From: a virus | Length of the DNA stretch: 35,518 nt | IMG/VR virus record: IMGVR_UViG_3300018083_000077 | Coordinates: 1 to 35,518 of that record | Strand: one strand, 5' to 3' | Part shown: positions 27,863-35,518 of the stretch, piece after piece | Layout of the letters: each line of letters opens with the position of its first letter | Position numbering within the stretch: position 1 is the first letter of the stretch | Translations under genes and position numbers: made by a program | Notes under the pieces: model-generated | Told to the model about the DNA's origin: nothing | Seen by the model: the letters and a program-made list of their open reading frames with translations, nothing else | Database searches by the model: none

Positions 27863-29024
27863 AAAAGTCCTGGACTACTCTAAGGAGTCTGAGTCACCCA
27901 AACAATACTTCTACTGGGCAGGTTTGGCGGCGCTCTCTGGAGTCGTCCGGAATAAAGTGTTCCTTGACAAGTTCTACTACAAGCTCTATCCGAATCTCTA
28001 CATCCTCCTCATCGGAAAGTCGGGGATACGTAAAGGGATTCCGGTGGCGCTCGCAAAGGAGCTTGTCAACAGTGCGAAGATAACGAGGGTAATCTCGGGT
28101 CGTGCGTCCATTCAGAAAATCATCAGCGAGCTGGCGACGGCTCACTCGATTCCTGGGGGCGCGCCGCTGTTGGATTCAGTAGGATATTTCAGCAGTTCCG
28201 AGTTCGCATCGTTCATCATACAAGACCAGCAGGCTCTAACCATCCTGACAGACTTGTATGACGGGCACTACCACCCCGATGGCTGGTCGAACATGACCAA
28301 GGTCAGTGGTAACGAAAAGCTGAAGAACGTGTGCTTGACGATGTTCGGCGCGAGTAACGAGGTCCACTTCAAGGAGGCAGTGCCAGACAATGCACTTGGC
28401 GGTGGTTTCGTAGCGCGCACGGTAATCGTCTACGCTGACAAGAAGAACGGAGTCAATTCACTCACGAGGCGGCCAATAGGCTCACTGGACATAACACTTC
28501 TCACAGACCACATCCAGAAAGTCAAGGAGGTGGAGGGTGAGTTCACTTGGTCAGACGAGGGCCGAGACCTTTACGATGCGTGGTATAACGATTTCAACTC
28601 GCGCGCGTCTGATGACGATACAGGGACTCTGGAGCGAATCCATGATACCGTCCTCAAGATAGCGATGCTGATTTCGTTGAGCCGGAAGCTCGATCTAGTC
28701 TTGGAAAAGGAGGACATCGAAGAAGCGTTGGACCAAGCTCGGAAGACGGTTCCGGGTCTCAGACGTGTAGTGATGGGAGCGGGTAAGAATCCACTCGGCC
28801 CTCAGACAGCGATGATTCTCAAGGAGTTGTTGACACGACCTCCCTCCTATTCTGCGTCGAAGTCGGAGATACTGTCCAAGTACTGGGGACACCTTGACAG
28901 TTACGACCTAGACCGAATCTCAGAGTCGTTACAACAACAGAAAGCCATCAAGGTCACAGAGGGTGGCGGGGACACTTACTACATTCTCAGTCCGAAAGTT
29001 GTGGAAGCCTTTTTCAAGGGGTAG
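27843..29024 (+). CDS. DUF3987-like primase/helicase-associated ATPase
   Basis: 393 residues from GTG 27843 (GGAGG five to six bases upstream), overlapping the polymerase end by 20 bases. The N-terminal part (YFYWAGLAALSGVVRNKVFL) is typical of DUF3987 proteins. The P-loop reads GKSGIRKG (58-65), with Gly where Ser/Thr normally follows the Lys. FSSSEFASFI (116-125) is in the Walker B-like place and TMFGASNEVHF in the sensor place. The C-terminus is helical and may include a winged helix (QTAMILKELLTRPPSYSASKSEIL). These proteins accompany phage polymerases and probably act as helicase loaders or helicases. Confidence 0.8.
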   Translation: MLSPWLEKVLDYSKESESPKQYFYWAGLAALSGVVRNKVFLDKFYYKLYPNLYILLIGKSGIRKGIPVALAKELVNSAKITRVISGRASIQKIISELATAHSIPGGAPLLDSVGYFSSSEFASFIIQDQQALTILTDLYDGHYHPDGWSNMTKVSGNEKLKNVCLTMFGASNEVHFKEAVPDNALGGGFVARTVIVYADKKNGVNSLTRRPIGSLDITLLTDHIQKVKEVEGEFTWSDEGRDLYDAWYNDFNSRASDDDTGTLERIHDTVLKIAMLISLSRKLDLVLEKEDIEEALDQARKTVPGLRRVVMGAGKNPLGPQTAMILKELLTRPPSYSASKSEILSKYWGHLDSYDLDRISESLQQQKAIKVTEGGGDTYYILSPKVVEAFFKG

Positions 29025-29028
29025 CAGT

Positions 29029-29256
29029 ATGGTCACCAACGATGACATCAGAGAGCGGTTCATGCACCACCCTCCGTCCACCGAGCGTATCGTGGCAGCT
29101 CACGAGATGATTCGAGCGGAGTTTCTTGACATCGCTCTGAAGGCTCAGGAGTTCCTCCCCGAGTGCCGTGAGAAAGCACTGGTCCTCACGAAACTCGAGG
29201 AGGCGATGTTCTGGGCGAACGCAGCTGTCGCTCGAACGCAATCGGTCCAGATTTAG
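29029..29256 (+). CDS. Acb2/Tad1 hairpin-domain-like protein (candidate anti-defence)
   Basis: 75 residues from ATG 29029, four bases after the previous stop. RERFMHHPPSTERIVAAHEM, RAEFLDIALKAQEFLPECRE and KALVLTKLEEAMFWANAAVAR match the signature I know for the Acb2/Tad1 hairpin family (F-x-H-x-P...R-x-x-A...LP-x-x-R-E-x-x-L-x-L-T-K-L-E-E-x-x-W-A-N-A-A-x-A-R). Acb2 sequesters cyclic nucleotides of CBASS defence; Tad1 binds the Thoeris signal. It is the last gene of the rightward module, where accessory genes tend to sit. Which nucleotide, if any, it binds is not visible from sequence. Many members of this family are uncharacterised. Confidence 0.65.
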   Translation: MVTNDDIRERFMHHPPSTERIVAAHEMIRAEFLDIALKAQEFLPECREKALVLTKLEEAMFWANAAVARTQSVQI

Positions 29257-29261
29257 TAGGT

Positions 29262-29301
29262 CGAGGGGGGCGGCGTTACTGAGCTTCCGCCGCTTCCCTC
29301 G
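29262..29301 (+). terminator. Large hairpin between convergent genes
   Basis: 14-bp stem with two G-T pairs (29262-29275/29288-29301), 12-base loop, over the stop codon of the convergent minus-strand gene. No T-tract follows, so it is a hairpin-type end and not a standard intrinsic terminator. Confidence 0.5.
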
Positions 29302-32300
29302 CAGCCCTCCGCTTTGCTCGACGACGCTCAAGAGATTCTACTCGCTTCTCTTCCTTGGCCTCCGCACCGAATCCTACACCAGGTCGGAACCACCGCTTTC
29401 CTGGAGAATCCGTGATGAGCTTGAACGGGTTCGAGAGGGTGTTCTGAATCGTCTTCGTGATGCCCCAGTCTGGGATGGGTGAGATACCACCGAGTATCTC
29501 AGCATTCTTACGTCCACTCCCTACATATGCACCGACCAAGAACGGAAGTGCGTATGGACCGGCAAAGGCCGATACCATAGCGAGAGTTTCCCTATCTTCG
29601 ACCTTCGTTCCAGCCAGTGCTCCAAGTAGTGCTGCAGCAGCATACACTTCAGGGTGCTTCTTCCACCTCGTGAGACCCTGTGCGAGCTGATTGAAGGGCG
29701 TCGTGCGGAATGGCACCAGGAACTTCCCAGCTCGACCCTGCAACGGCCACCATGCGGACACTGCGTTGGCACCAGTCAGCATGAGTTCCTTGGCCTCTTT
29801 CTCACTGAGACCAGCCCGCATGAGAGACTCGATTCCAGCATAGTCAAACGCACCCATCGCACGGCCAGGAAGATTGAACTTGTTGAATCCCTGAACCAGA
29901 GCTGGATTTGCGTGTGACTGCCATCCGACCTTGAGGTCTCGTTTGATGGCCTTCATGTTGGCAAGCACCTTGAGGGGCTTCAGTGTCCGACCCTCCAGTG
30001 CAGCGGCGAAATGCGCTCCTATGTTGCCTGCAAGAGACTTCGGAAAAGCGAGGCCAGAGAGCATCGACGCCATGCGAACTGAGTTGGCTGCGTCAAACGA
30101 CTTCTCGAAGCCTTCAACTAGGTCCTTCTTCGATGGGAGCCTGACGTTCAGGGCGCCAGTCTCAGAGCCACCTGCCTTCTTGAACCACTCCTGGAGAGCA
30201 GACTTGAGCGTGTCCGGCTTGATACCAGCAGCCTTTGCAGCCGAGCGAAGGCGGGCTGGGTCATTGGAGATGTCCTGCATCGTAGCGGTCCCGAGAGTCG
30301 TCAGCTCGTCCATGACCCGCTTGACACGAGCGTTCTTGCTCTTGGGCAGTGCTGGCGCAGGAAGGGCTGGTGCTGCAACAGCCGCTGCTGGTTCAGACTT
30401 TGGTTGAGGTGGTGCGAGGTCGACGAATTCCTCACCCTTCAATTCGGCCAATCTCCTGAACGACTCAGGATCAGCTGCCTGACGTCGGAGCGTATGTATC
30501 TCTGACATTGTTGGTCCACCGGGGCCGAACCTGTCGGTGAACTCGACGTCGTTAATCCAAACTCGATTGTTGCCCTTGATATCAGTAGCACTCCTGATGA
30601 CTGGCTTTGCTTTGGGAGGCGGAATCGGAGCCACAGCAGAAGCCGGTGGTGCAGCAGCGACTGGAGGTGGAGCCGGGGGTGGAGTCGGGACCATCTCAGC
30701 AGGCTTGCCACCCCAGTGTGGGGCCTCCATGTCGATAGTATCGAACCCCTCCGGGGCGTATTCGGGAAGTGCCTTCGCCTGCTGCAGCACCTTCAGACGA
30801 TACTCGCTGGCGATGCGCTGCACGTCCTTGACGGACACGCCCATCTGCTTGGCAAGACCCTCGTAATCCGGTGGAATTGCACTACGCTCACCACGCATGA
30901 TTTTGCGCGCCCGTCCGAAGGCGGAGAAGAGGTCAGCGTGAAGCTTGTCAGGGAAGATGGCCCTGACGGTATCGTGCGCTCCTCGGCCAATCCGCAGTGT
31001 CCGGTCAGGCGTTGGACCCTTGGGCTTTGCTGGACGGACAAGTGGAGCTGCTGGAGCCGGTTCAGGCATGACAGCTACACGAGATGCTGCATCCCTGACC
31101 GGAGCTACTGGAGCAGGCAAAGCCGCTGCTGGAGCCATACGTGTAGCTGCAGGACCAGCATCGATGTTAGCAGGGCCAGGTAGGCCAGTCCCTCCAACAT
31201 TCTGAGGTGACTCAATCGGAATGTCCATCGGACGCGCCGTGCCCATCTGTTCTGCTTGCATCTGAGCCGCAGTTGCAGCATGGTCTGCCATCTTCGGGCC
31301 GGGCGTTGCGTCGTCGATGGCCGAGACGAGTTCGTCCAAGTCACTATAGTCGGCTACGTCAATACCAACTTCATCGGCTTGGCGGAAGATGTCGTCCAGA
31401 AGCTCTGGATCTTTTTCGAGAGCCTTATACCACTCAGGATGGACAGGCTCGAACTGTGACAGAGCGTCAGGGATTATCGGTCGCCCGACGTCAGGCACGC
31501 TCTCAGGGATATTCGGCCCCTCGATGCCCCGCGCAGAGACGGGGTTAATCGTCGGCGGGAGTTGACCCTCAGCTACCACCGTTCGCCAGAAGTCGCTGGC
31601 TGGACGAGAGGTTCCAGGACCGTCCATCGTCGTGTTGGGGACCACCGGATCTTGAATCTGATGTGCAGCAAGGTCGATGGGCTCGCCGCCCGGTCCTTGA
31701 CGCATCTGTTGCCAGATACTAGGATCCTGCTCGAATGGCATCCCTGCAGAAGGCCCACGAGGGTTGACCGGAGGCTGCAGTGGCAAATCTGCCGGAGGTG
31801 CGACATCGCCCAGTCCAGCAATCTCGATTCCACCAGCAGGCCCAGCACCAGCAGGCCCGTTAGGTCCAATATACGGGTCCGTCAGGTCTTGGATTCCACC
31901 TGAGAACTGTGCTCCTGGTGGCCTTGGTGAGGCTTGTGCAGCCTGCTGTGAAAGAACATCAGCACGTGGCGTAATCTCGGCTTGTCGACCGGGTGACAGA
32001 GGACCATATAGGTCTTCAACACCTTCAGCACCACCATAGAACCGCGCCCCAGGTGTAACAGGTGGAGCCTCAGGACCGGGGCCGAGGAGACGCCTTGGAT
32101 TGGTGATGACTCCCGGCTTGGGAGCGAATGGGTCGGTCATAGGCTTTGGACCACCACCGAAGGCATCCAAGTCGCTCTTGCCACCCCACATGCCGAACGC
32201 ACCGAGACCCATCTGAAGTGCTGCGTTGCCGTAGTCTCCCCACGTCGAGTCGTCGCGAGTCATGGCATCGGCCATGTTGACGCCACCAGCGCCTAGGCCG

Positions 32301-32803
32301 ATACCACCCTGTGCCATCTGGCCAAGACCACCGACCTTGCCGAGTGTTTGCAGACCACCCTTGGCCATACCACCGAGGCCCGAGAGACCAGCATAGCCAC
32401 CGAGAGTCGCTGCGTTCAGGGCGAGGTTGACGTCACTCGTTTGGTCGTCAAGCATACTTCCAGCGAATTCGCCCATTCCTTGCGGGATGGGAATGCTGAA
32501 GTTGCCCAACGGCGACGGGATAGAGATGGGTCGACCACCGGAAGCCTTGTAGCCTTCCTTGATTTGGTCACCCATGAAGGTGGAGTGGGGCTTGTTCCGC
32601 TCGGTCCACCAGTCCTCTACTTCGTCGGGTATGAAGCTCTTAGCCCAGCCTCGTATACCACCGTTCTCGATTCGGTATTTCTCACGAGCACGGTAGGAGT
32701 CGATTTCGTAATCCGTGGGGTCGCGTTCCTGCTCCCACGGCATGACTCCCGTCTCGCCGGTCTCGTAGTCTTCCCATCGCCAGTTCGAACCTGGAGGCGG
32801 CAT
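29276..32803 (-). CDS. Large internal virion/ejection-type protein (1175 aa)
   Basis: ATG 32803 with GGAGGGAGG before it. Residues 1-65 are charged and aromatic. 120-330 are Gly/Ala-rich (LALNAATLGGYAGLSGLGG). About 330-830 are long Pro/Ala-rich spacers (APPSASAVAPIPPPKAKP) with a short helix-turn-helix-like block (YEGLAKQMGVSVKDVQRIAS). The C-terminal 300 residues are helical, with hydrophobic stretches (VYAAAALLGALAGT, LAMVSAFAGPYALPFLVGAYV) that could form a membrane channel, and a basic end (RRRAKRRAAREAAEAQ). Large multi-part proteins with hydrophobic C-terminal helices are typical of podovirus ejection proteins. Nothing enzymatic was seen. Confidence 0.6.
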   Translation of the reverse strand: MPPPGSNWRWEDYETGETGVMPWEQERDPTDYEIDSYRAREKYRIENGGIRGWAKSFIPDEVEDWWTERNKPHSTFMGDQIKEGYKASGGRPISIPSPLGNFSIPIPQGMGEFAGSMLDDQTSDVNLALNAATLGGYAGLSGLGGMAKGGLQTLGKVGGLGQMAQGGIGLGAGGVNMADAMTRDDSTWGDYGNAALQMGLGAFGMWGGKSDLDAFGGGPKPMTDPFAPKPGVITNPRRLLGPGPEAPPVTPGARFYGGAEGVEDLYGPLSPGRQAEITPRADVLSQQAAQASPRPPGAQFSGGIQDLTDPYIGPNGPAGAGPAGGIEIAGLGDVAPPADLPLQPPVNPRGPSAGMPFEQDPSIWQQMRQGPGGEPIDLAAHQIQDPVVPNTTMDGPGTSRPASDFWRTVVAEGQLPPTINPVSARGIEGPNIPESVPDVGRPIIPDALSQFEPVHPEWYKALEKDPELLDDIFRQADEVGIDVADYSDLDELVSAIDDATPGPKMADHAATAAQMQAEQMGTARPMDIPIESPQNVGGTGLPGPANIDAGPAATRMAPAAALPAPVAPVRDAASRVAVMPEPAPAAPLVRPAKPKGPTPDRTLRIGRGAHDTVRAIFPDKLHADLFSAFGRARKIMRGERSAIPPDYEGLAKQMGVSVKDVQRIASEYRLKVLQQAKALPEYAPEGFDTIDMEAPHWGGKPAEMVPTPPPAPPPVAAAPPASAVAPIPPPKAKPVIRSATDIKGNNRVWINDVEFTDRFGPGGPTMSEIHTLRRQAADPESFRRLAELKGEEFVDLAPPQPKSEPAAAVAAPALPAPALPKSKNARVKRVMDELTTLGTATMQDISNDPARLRSAAKAAGIKPDTLKSALQEWFKKAGGSETGALNVRLPSKKDLVEGFEKSFDAANSVRMASMLSGLAFPKSLAGNIGAHFAAALEGRTLKPLKVLANMKAIKRDLKVGWQSHANPALVQGFNKFNLPGRAMGAFDYAGIESLMRAGLSEKEAKELMLTGANAVSAWWPLQGRAGKFLVPFRTTPFNQLAQGLTRWKKHPEVYAAAALLGALAGTKVEDRETLAMVSAFAGPYALPFLVGAYVGSGRKNAEILGGISPIPDWGITKTIQNTLSNPFKLITDSPGKRWFRPGVGFGAEAKEEKRVESLERRRAKRRAAREAAEAQ

Positions 32804-32805
32804 GA

Positions 32806-33942
32806 CTACTCCCTCCCTCCACCGTATCGACCTGTGCCGCCTCTACGGTTGTTCTGTGACGGCCCGAAGTTCGGGAGGCTTGGCGGATTCGGGTTGTAGG
32901 TGCCTCCGAAGTTCATCGGTCCACCTCCGCCACCACTGAGACGCCCTTGAGTTCGAGCGCTGACTCGCTTCTCGACTTCAGCCTGAATCGTCGCGCGAGT
33001 GTTCGGGTCTACGCCGCGACCGATCTGCCACTGGTCAGCGTCGGCGTCGTATTCGATGGTGTGCGGTGGATAGTCCTTTGCCATCGAACCGAGGGCATCC
33101 TTCTCGGCCCTGTAGACATCACTAGCAGACACGGTGTCAGTCTTGTTCAGACCCATGTTGTCGAAGAAGGTCTGGTCCGCCCGACGCCCGATGAGCGAGT
33201 CGGTATCGCGGCGATTGGTTTCCGCGTTGTAGCGTCCGAGGCCAAGCTGTCCGCCTCGGTATTGATTGAGCGAGTTGGCTTTGAAGACGTCGAGCTTGTA
33301 GTCTCGATCGCCACTCGTCTTGTCGTAGCCGAACTTGTCCTCGTTCAGCTTGAGCTGGCCTTGGTCGACCTTTAGCTTGCCCGTCGCAATCAGGTAGTCT
33401 TGGTCATCTTTGTTCAGATTGCGAACATAGTCCATGTAGTCTTGTCTGGACTTCTGAGCGTCGATGACAGCCTTATAGCGGTCCTGCTGACTCTCTCGCT
33501 CGATGCCGGCCGCTTCCTTGAGAGGCCCTGCCTGAGCATAGTAGTTTTTCAGGGCATTGTCATACTTCGACCTGTTCATGCCCATTGCAGTCTCGACACC
33601 TTTGGCTGGGTCGCGATACCCAACCGAGGCACCAGCAAGGCCGGATGCTATACGCTCCAGCCAATTCGGTTTGTAGTCCGCCGCTTGAGGCGACGTCTTC
33701 AGGTAGCTCCTGTATTCGTCCAGTGCAGGAGTCCTCCCGTAGGCCCCACGGAGACTATCCATGAAGCCTGACATCGGGTCCCGACGAGGCTCTGCCTGAC
33801 TAGCTTGCTGCCGCCAGCTGTCCAGCGAACCTCCACCGTAGTCGTCCTGAGCACCGAAGTTGATGGAGCCGAAGCCTTCCTCCTCTACCCTGCTACGACG
33901 CTGGGGAAAGAAGGAGTCCTGTTCATAGTATTGTCCAGGCAT
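32806..33942 (-). CDS. Virion protein, charged helical core with Gly/Pro/Asn ends
   Basis: 378 residues; ATG overlaps the previous stop (TAATG) and GGAG precedes it. The N-terminus is polar and aromatic (MPGQYYEQDSFFPQRR). 115-260 are a long charged helix (ERESQQDRYKAVIDAQKSRQ, then LKVDQGQLKLNEDKFGYDK), likely coiled coil. The C-terminus is Gly/Asn/Pro-rich (GGGGGPMNFGGTYNPNPPS). Probably an internal or tail-associated structural protein by position beside the two other large virion genes. Not recognised. Confidence 0.55.
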   Translation of the reverse strand: MPGQYYEQDSFFPQRRSRVEEEGFGSINFGAQDDYGGGSLDSWRQQASQAEPRRDPMSGFMDSLRGAYGRTPALDEYRSYLKTSPQAADYKPNWLERIASGLAGASVGYRDPAKGVETAMGMNRSKYDNALKNYYAQAGPLKEAAGIERESQQDRYKAVIDAQKSRQDYMDYVRNLNKDDQDYLIATGKLKVDQGQLKLNEDKFGYDKTSGDRDYKLDVFKANSLNQYRGGQLGLGRYNAETNRRDTDSLIGRRADQTFFDNMGLNKTDTVSASDVYRAEKDALGSMAKDYPPHTIEYDADADQWQIGRGVDPNTRATIQAEVEKRVSARTQGRLSGGGGGPMNFGGTYNPNPPSLPNFGPSQNNRRGGTGRYGGGRE

Positions 33943-35375
33943 TATTTGCTCCCGAAGTAGGTGCCCATGTTGTTCCAGCCCTGTTGGCCTGAGACACCAC
34001 CCAGAGCACCAGTGGCAGCCTTAGCGCCCATACCCATCGCCCCGAGGCCGGTCATGCCGCCTGCAACCATACCAGCGACTCCGCTGATATTCTGCAGGGC
34101 GCTGCTATACGGGTTGTTCTGCATGTGCTGTTGAGCAGACTGACCCTGCTCGTTCATGCTCATGCCACGATTGCCCAGCAGAGCTTGATTCCACATGTTG
34201 ACTTCGCCTGGGGTCGAGCGGTAGAGGTCCGCCATCCCACCACCGGCATCCATCGTGTTGCCCGACTCGAAGTTCGCAAGCCACTGGAGGCCGCGAGTCT
34301 GGTCTGCTTGCGACGCCGCGCCACGTGCCGCCGCTGCGTTGGCTGCTGCCTGCTCGGAATCGGCAACACCCTTGAGGCCCGAAGTTCCGTAGAACCGGCC
34401 CTGCTGGATGAGGCCACCGAGGCCAAGTTCGCCCTGAGTCCAGCCCTGTGAGGCAGCAGTGCGATTCTGGGCGATGCTGTTGAGCATGTTGCCACGAGTG
34501 TCGCCAGCGCCCCTCAGGCCGGAGAGCATGTTGCCAGTGCGAAGTGACTGGAGCGCGCCCTCAGCTTGGGCACCACCCTCAGCACCCCACTGCTGACCCT
34601 GCCGCACTCTGTCGGACAGGCCCAGCTCGGTGTCGAGAGTCTGCTCGCGCATCCCCTTGGCCTGCTCACGAGCCAGCCGAGCACCCATCGCCGCCGATGC
34701 AGCGGGATTGCCTCCCTGAATGCTCGCCATACGATTCTGCCCTTGTCGGACGGTATCGTAGAAGGCTGGCAGAGTGCTGTTGGCGCGCGCTCGGATGTCG
34801 CCGAGTTGCTCCGGTGTGTAGCCGCCTGTCTTCTGATAATCCTCGAAGACTCCGCCGCCACGCATCCGATTCATGTCTTCGGCGGAGAGGCCACCCGTCT
34901 TGCCCATCTCCTCGAACTGTGCGATAACGGCATCCTGCTTCGCACGGTCAGCTGGAGACCAGCCACCGGAGCCTGCGATGTCCCGCATCCCGGCCATTGC
35001 CGCACGGATGGGTCCAGCATCGACTCCACCTGTCTGACTGGCGAACTCGTTGTAGAGGCCCTTCACCTGGCCGTAGGGGTTCGCAGCAGCACCGCCGCCA
35101 CCACCCCCACCACCTCCACTGCCGCTGCCTCCCGGACCCACCCCGATGGAGTTCAGGTATGCAGTGCGCATGTTGGGGTCGATCCAGCCGGCACCCTGAC
35201 CAACCCTGTTGAAGTTGTCAAAGGCCGCCTGCTGGATGTTGTTCGCAGCATTCACAGCGCCCTGTTGCTGTGGCTGTGCGATAGCATTGAAAGCGTCTGA
35301 GCCCTTTCGAGCCCAGCTGCTCTGCTCCTGAATCATCTTGTTCGTTTGGGCTTTTTCCTTGCCACCACTCGACAT
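33942..35375 (-). CDS. Ala/Gly/Gln-rich virion protein (477 aa)
   Basis: ATG 35375 with AGGAG six bases upstream. The N-terminus is Gln/Asn/Ala-rich (AIAQPQQQGAVNAANNIQQA). A nine-glycine run lies near residue 85-95 (GSGSGGGGGGGGG). 100-300 are helical. The C-terminus has Ala/Gly/Met-rich hydrophobic segments (AGMVAGGMTGLGAMGMGAKAATGALGG) that could insert in a membrane. This composition is typical of internal ejection proteins carried in the capsid of podoviruses. First complete gene of this leftward block. Confidence 0.6.
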   Translation of the reverse strand: MSSGGKEKAQTNKMIQEQSSWARKGSDAFNAIAQPQQQGAVNAANNIQQAAFDNFNRVGQGAGWIDPNMRTAYLNSIGVGPGGSGSGGGGGGGGGAAANPYGQVKGLYNEFASQTGGVDAGPIRAAMAGMRDIAGSGGWSPADRAKQDAVIAQFEEMGKTGGLSAEDMNRMRGGGVFEDYQKTGGYTPEQLGDIRARANSTLPAFYDTVRQGQNRMASIQGGNPAASAAMGARLAREQAKGMREQTLDTELGLSDRVRQGQQWGAEGGAQAEGALQSLRTGNMLSGLRGAGDTRGNMLNSIAQNRTAASQGWTQGELGLGGLIQQGRFYGTSGLKGVADSEQAAANAAAARGAASQADQTRGLQWLANFESGNTMDAGGGMADLYRSTPGEVNMWNQALLGNRGMSMNEQGQSAQQHMQNNPYSSALQNISGVAGMVAGGMTGLGAMGMGAKAATGALGGVSGQQGWNNMGTYFGSK

Positions 35376-35384
35376 GTCACTCTC

Positions 35385-35518
35385 CTACTTGATCGGCAGT
35401 GCGGAAACGAGGAATGCAACAATCACGAACAGAAGCGCAATCCAGAGCGGGACTGTGGGCTTGAGAACGTGAGCAAGAAGTGCGAAGATCGCGCAGAGAA
35501 GCAGGAGGACTGTTATGG
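35385..35518 (-). CDS. C-terminal part of a small two-helix membrane protein (cut by window edge)
   Basis: The last 43 codons of a leftward gene, reading ITVLLLLCAIFALLAHVLKP and PLWIALLFVIVAFLVSALPIK: two hydrophobic helices joined by a short turn. Its stop (35387-35385) overlaps the Shine-Dalgarno of the next gene. Holin-like hairpin topology, but the start lies outside the window and no lysis gene is seen beside it. Confidence 0.6.
   Translation of the reverse strand, partial: ITVLLLLCAIFALLAHVLKPTVPLWIALLFVIVAFLVSALPIK

Noticed and set aside
33400-33426. TGTTCA...GAACA-like inverted sequence
   Set aside because: Within the 32806-33942 coding region, spacing differs from the operator-like sites; probably coincidental.

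Overview
The window is part of the genome of a tailed double-stranded DNA phage, moderately GC-rich, with gene packing typical of phages (ATGA and TAATG stop/start overlaps, frequent GTG starts behind strong Shine-Dalgarno sequences). A large portal, a scaffold-like acidic protein, a capsid protein and three large Ala/Gly/Pro-rich virion proteins suggest a podovirus-like virion, but no tail genes are visible and morphology is an inference. The host is probably a diderm bacterium with sigma70-type promoters. A phage-borne PEP-CTERM protein hints at a host with an exosortase system.

Layout. (1) About 10350 down to 1, minus strand: the packaging and head module, in transcription order candidate small terminase, cold-shock protein, proline-repeat protein, Pro/Gly/Met-rich protein, a small conserved protein, TerL, a coiled-coil protein, an unknown 576-residue protein, portal, scaffold-like protein and the start of the major capsid protein, cut by the window edge. 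(2) 10351-10849: a divergent control region with two leftward and one rightward consensus-like promoters and several repeated operator-like motifs. (3) 10850-11746: a short rightward operon holding a complete type III hammerhead ribozyme directly in front of a start codon, closed by a strong terminator. (4) 11747-12578: a gene-free region with nested dyads and two inverted arrays of 11-bp repeats placed symmetrically around an AT-rich core and mirrored C/G tracts, a candidate replication origin or centromere-like site, followed by a perfect-consensus promoter. (5) 12579-29256, plus strand: many small genes (ribbon-helix-helix and zinc-ribbon proteins) and then the replication/recombination set: SNF2-like helicase, Cas4/RecB-like nuclease, Sak4-like ATPase, SSB-like protein, ParB-methyltransferase fusion, nucleoside deoxyribosyltransferase-like protein, a uracil-DNA-glycosylase/DNA polymerase A fusion, and a DUF3987-like ATPase. 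Two exported proteins (an MmpS-like lipoprotein and a PEP-CTERM protein) and a candidate anti-defence protein of the Acb2/Tad1 hairpin family sit among them. (6) 29276-35518, minus strand: three large virion proteins and the end of a small membrane protein, convergent with the replication module.

Because both window ends lie inside leftward structural genes, the two minus-strand blocks are probably one late module joined across a circularly permuted map. Most striking are the hammerhead ribozyme that contains the ribosome binding site of the next gene, the inverted 11-bp repeat arrays, a zinc-ribbon gene nested out of frame inside another zinc-ribbon gene, and the exported and anti-defence candidates. 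All assignments come from reading motifs by eye; no database search was run.
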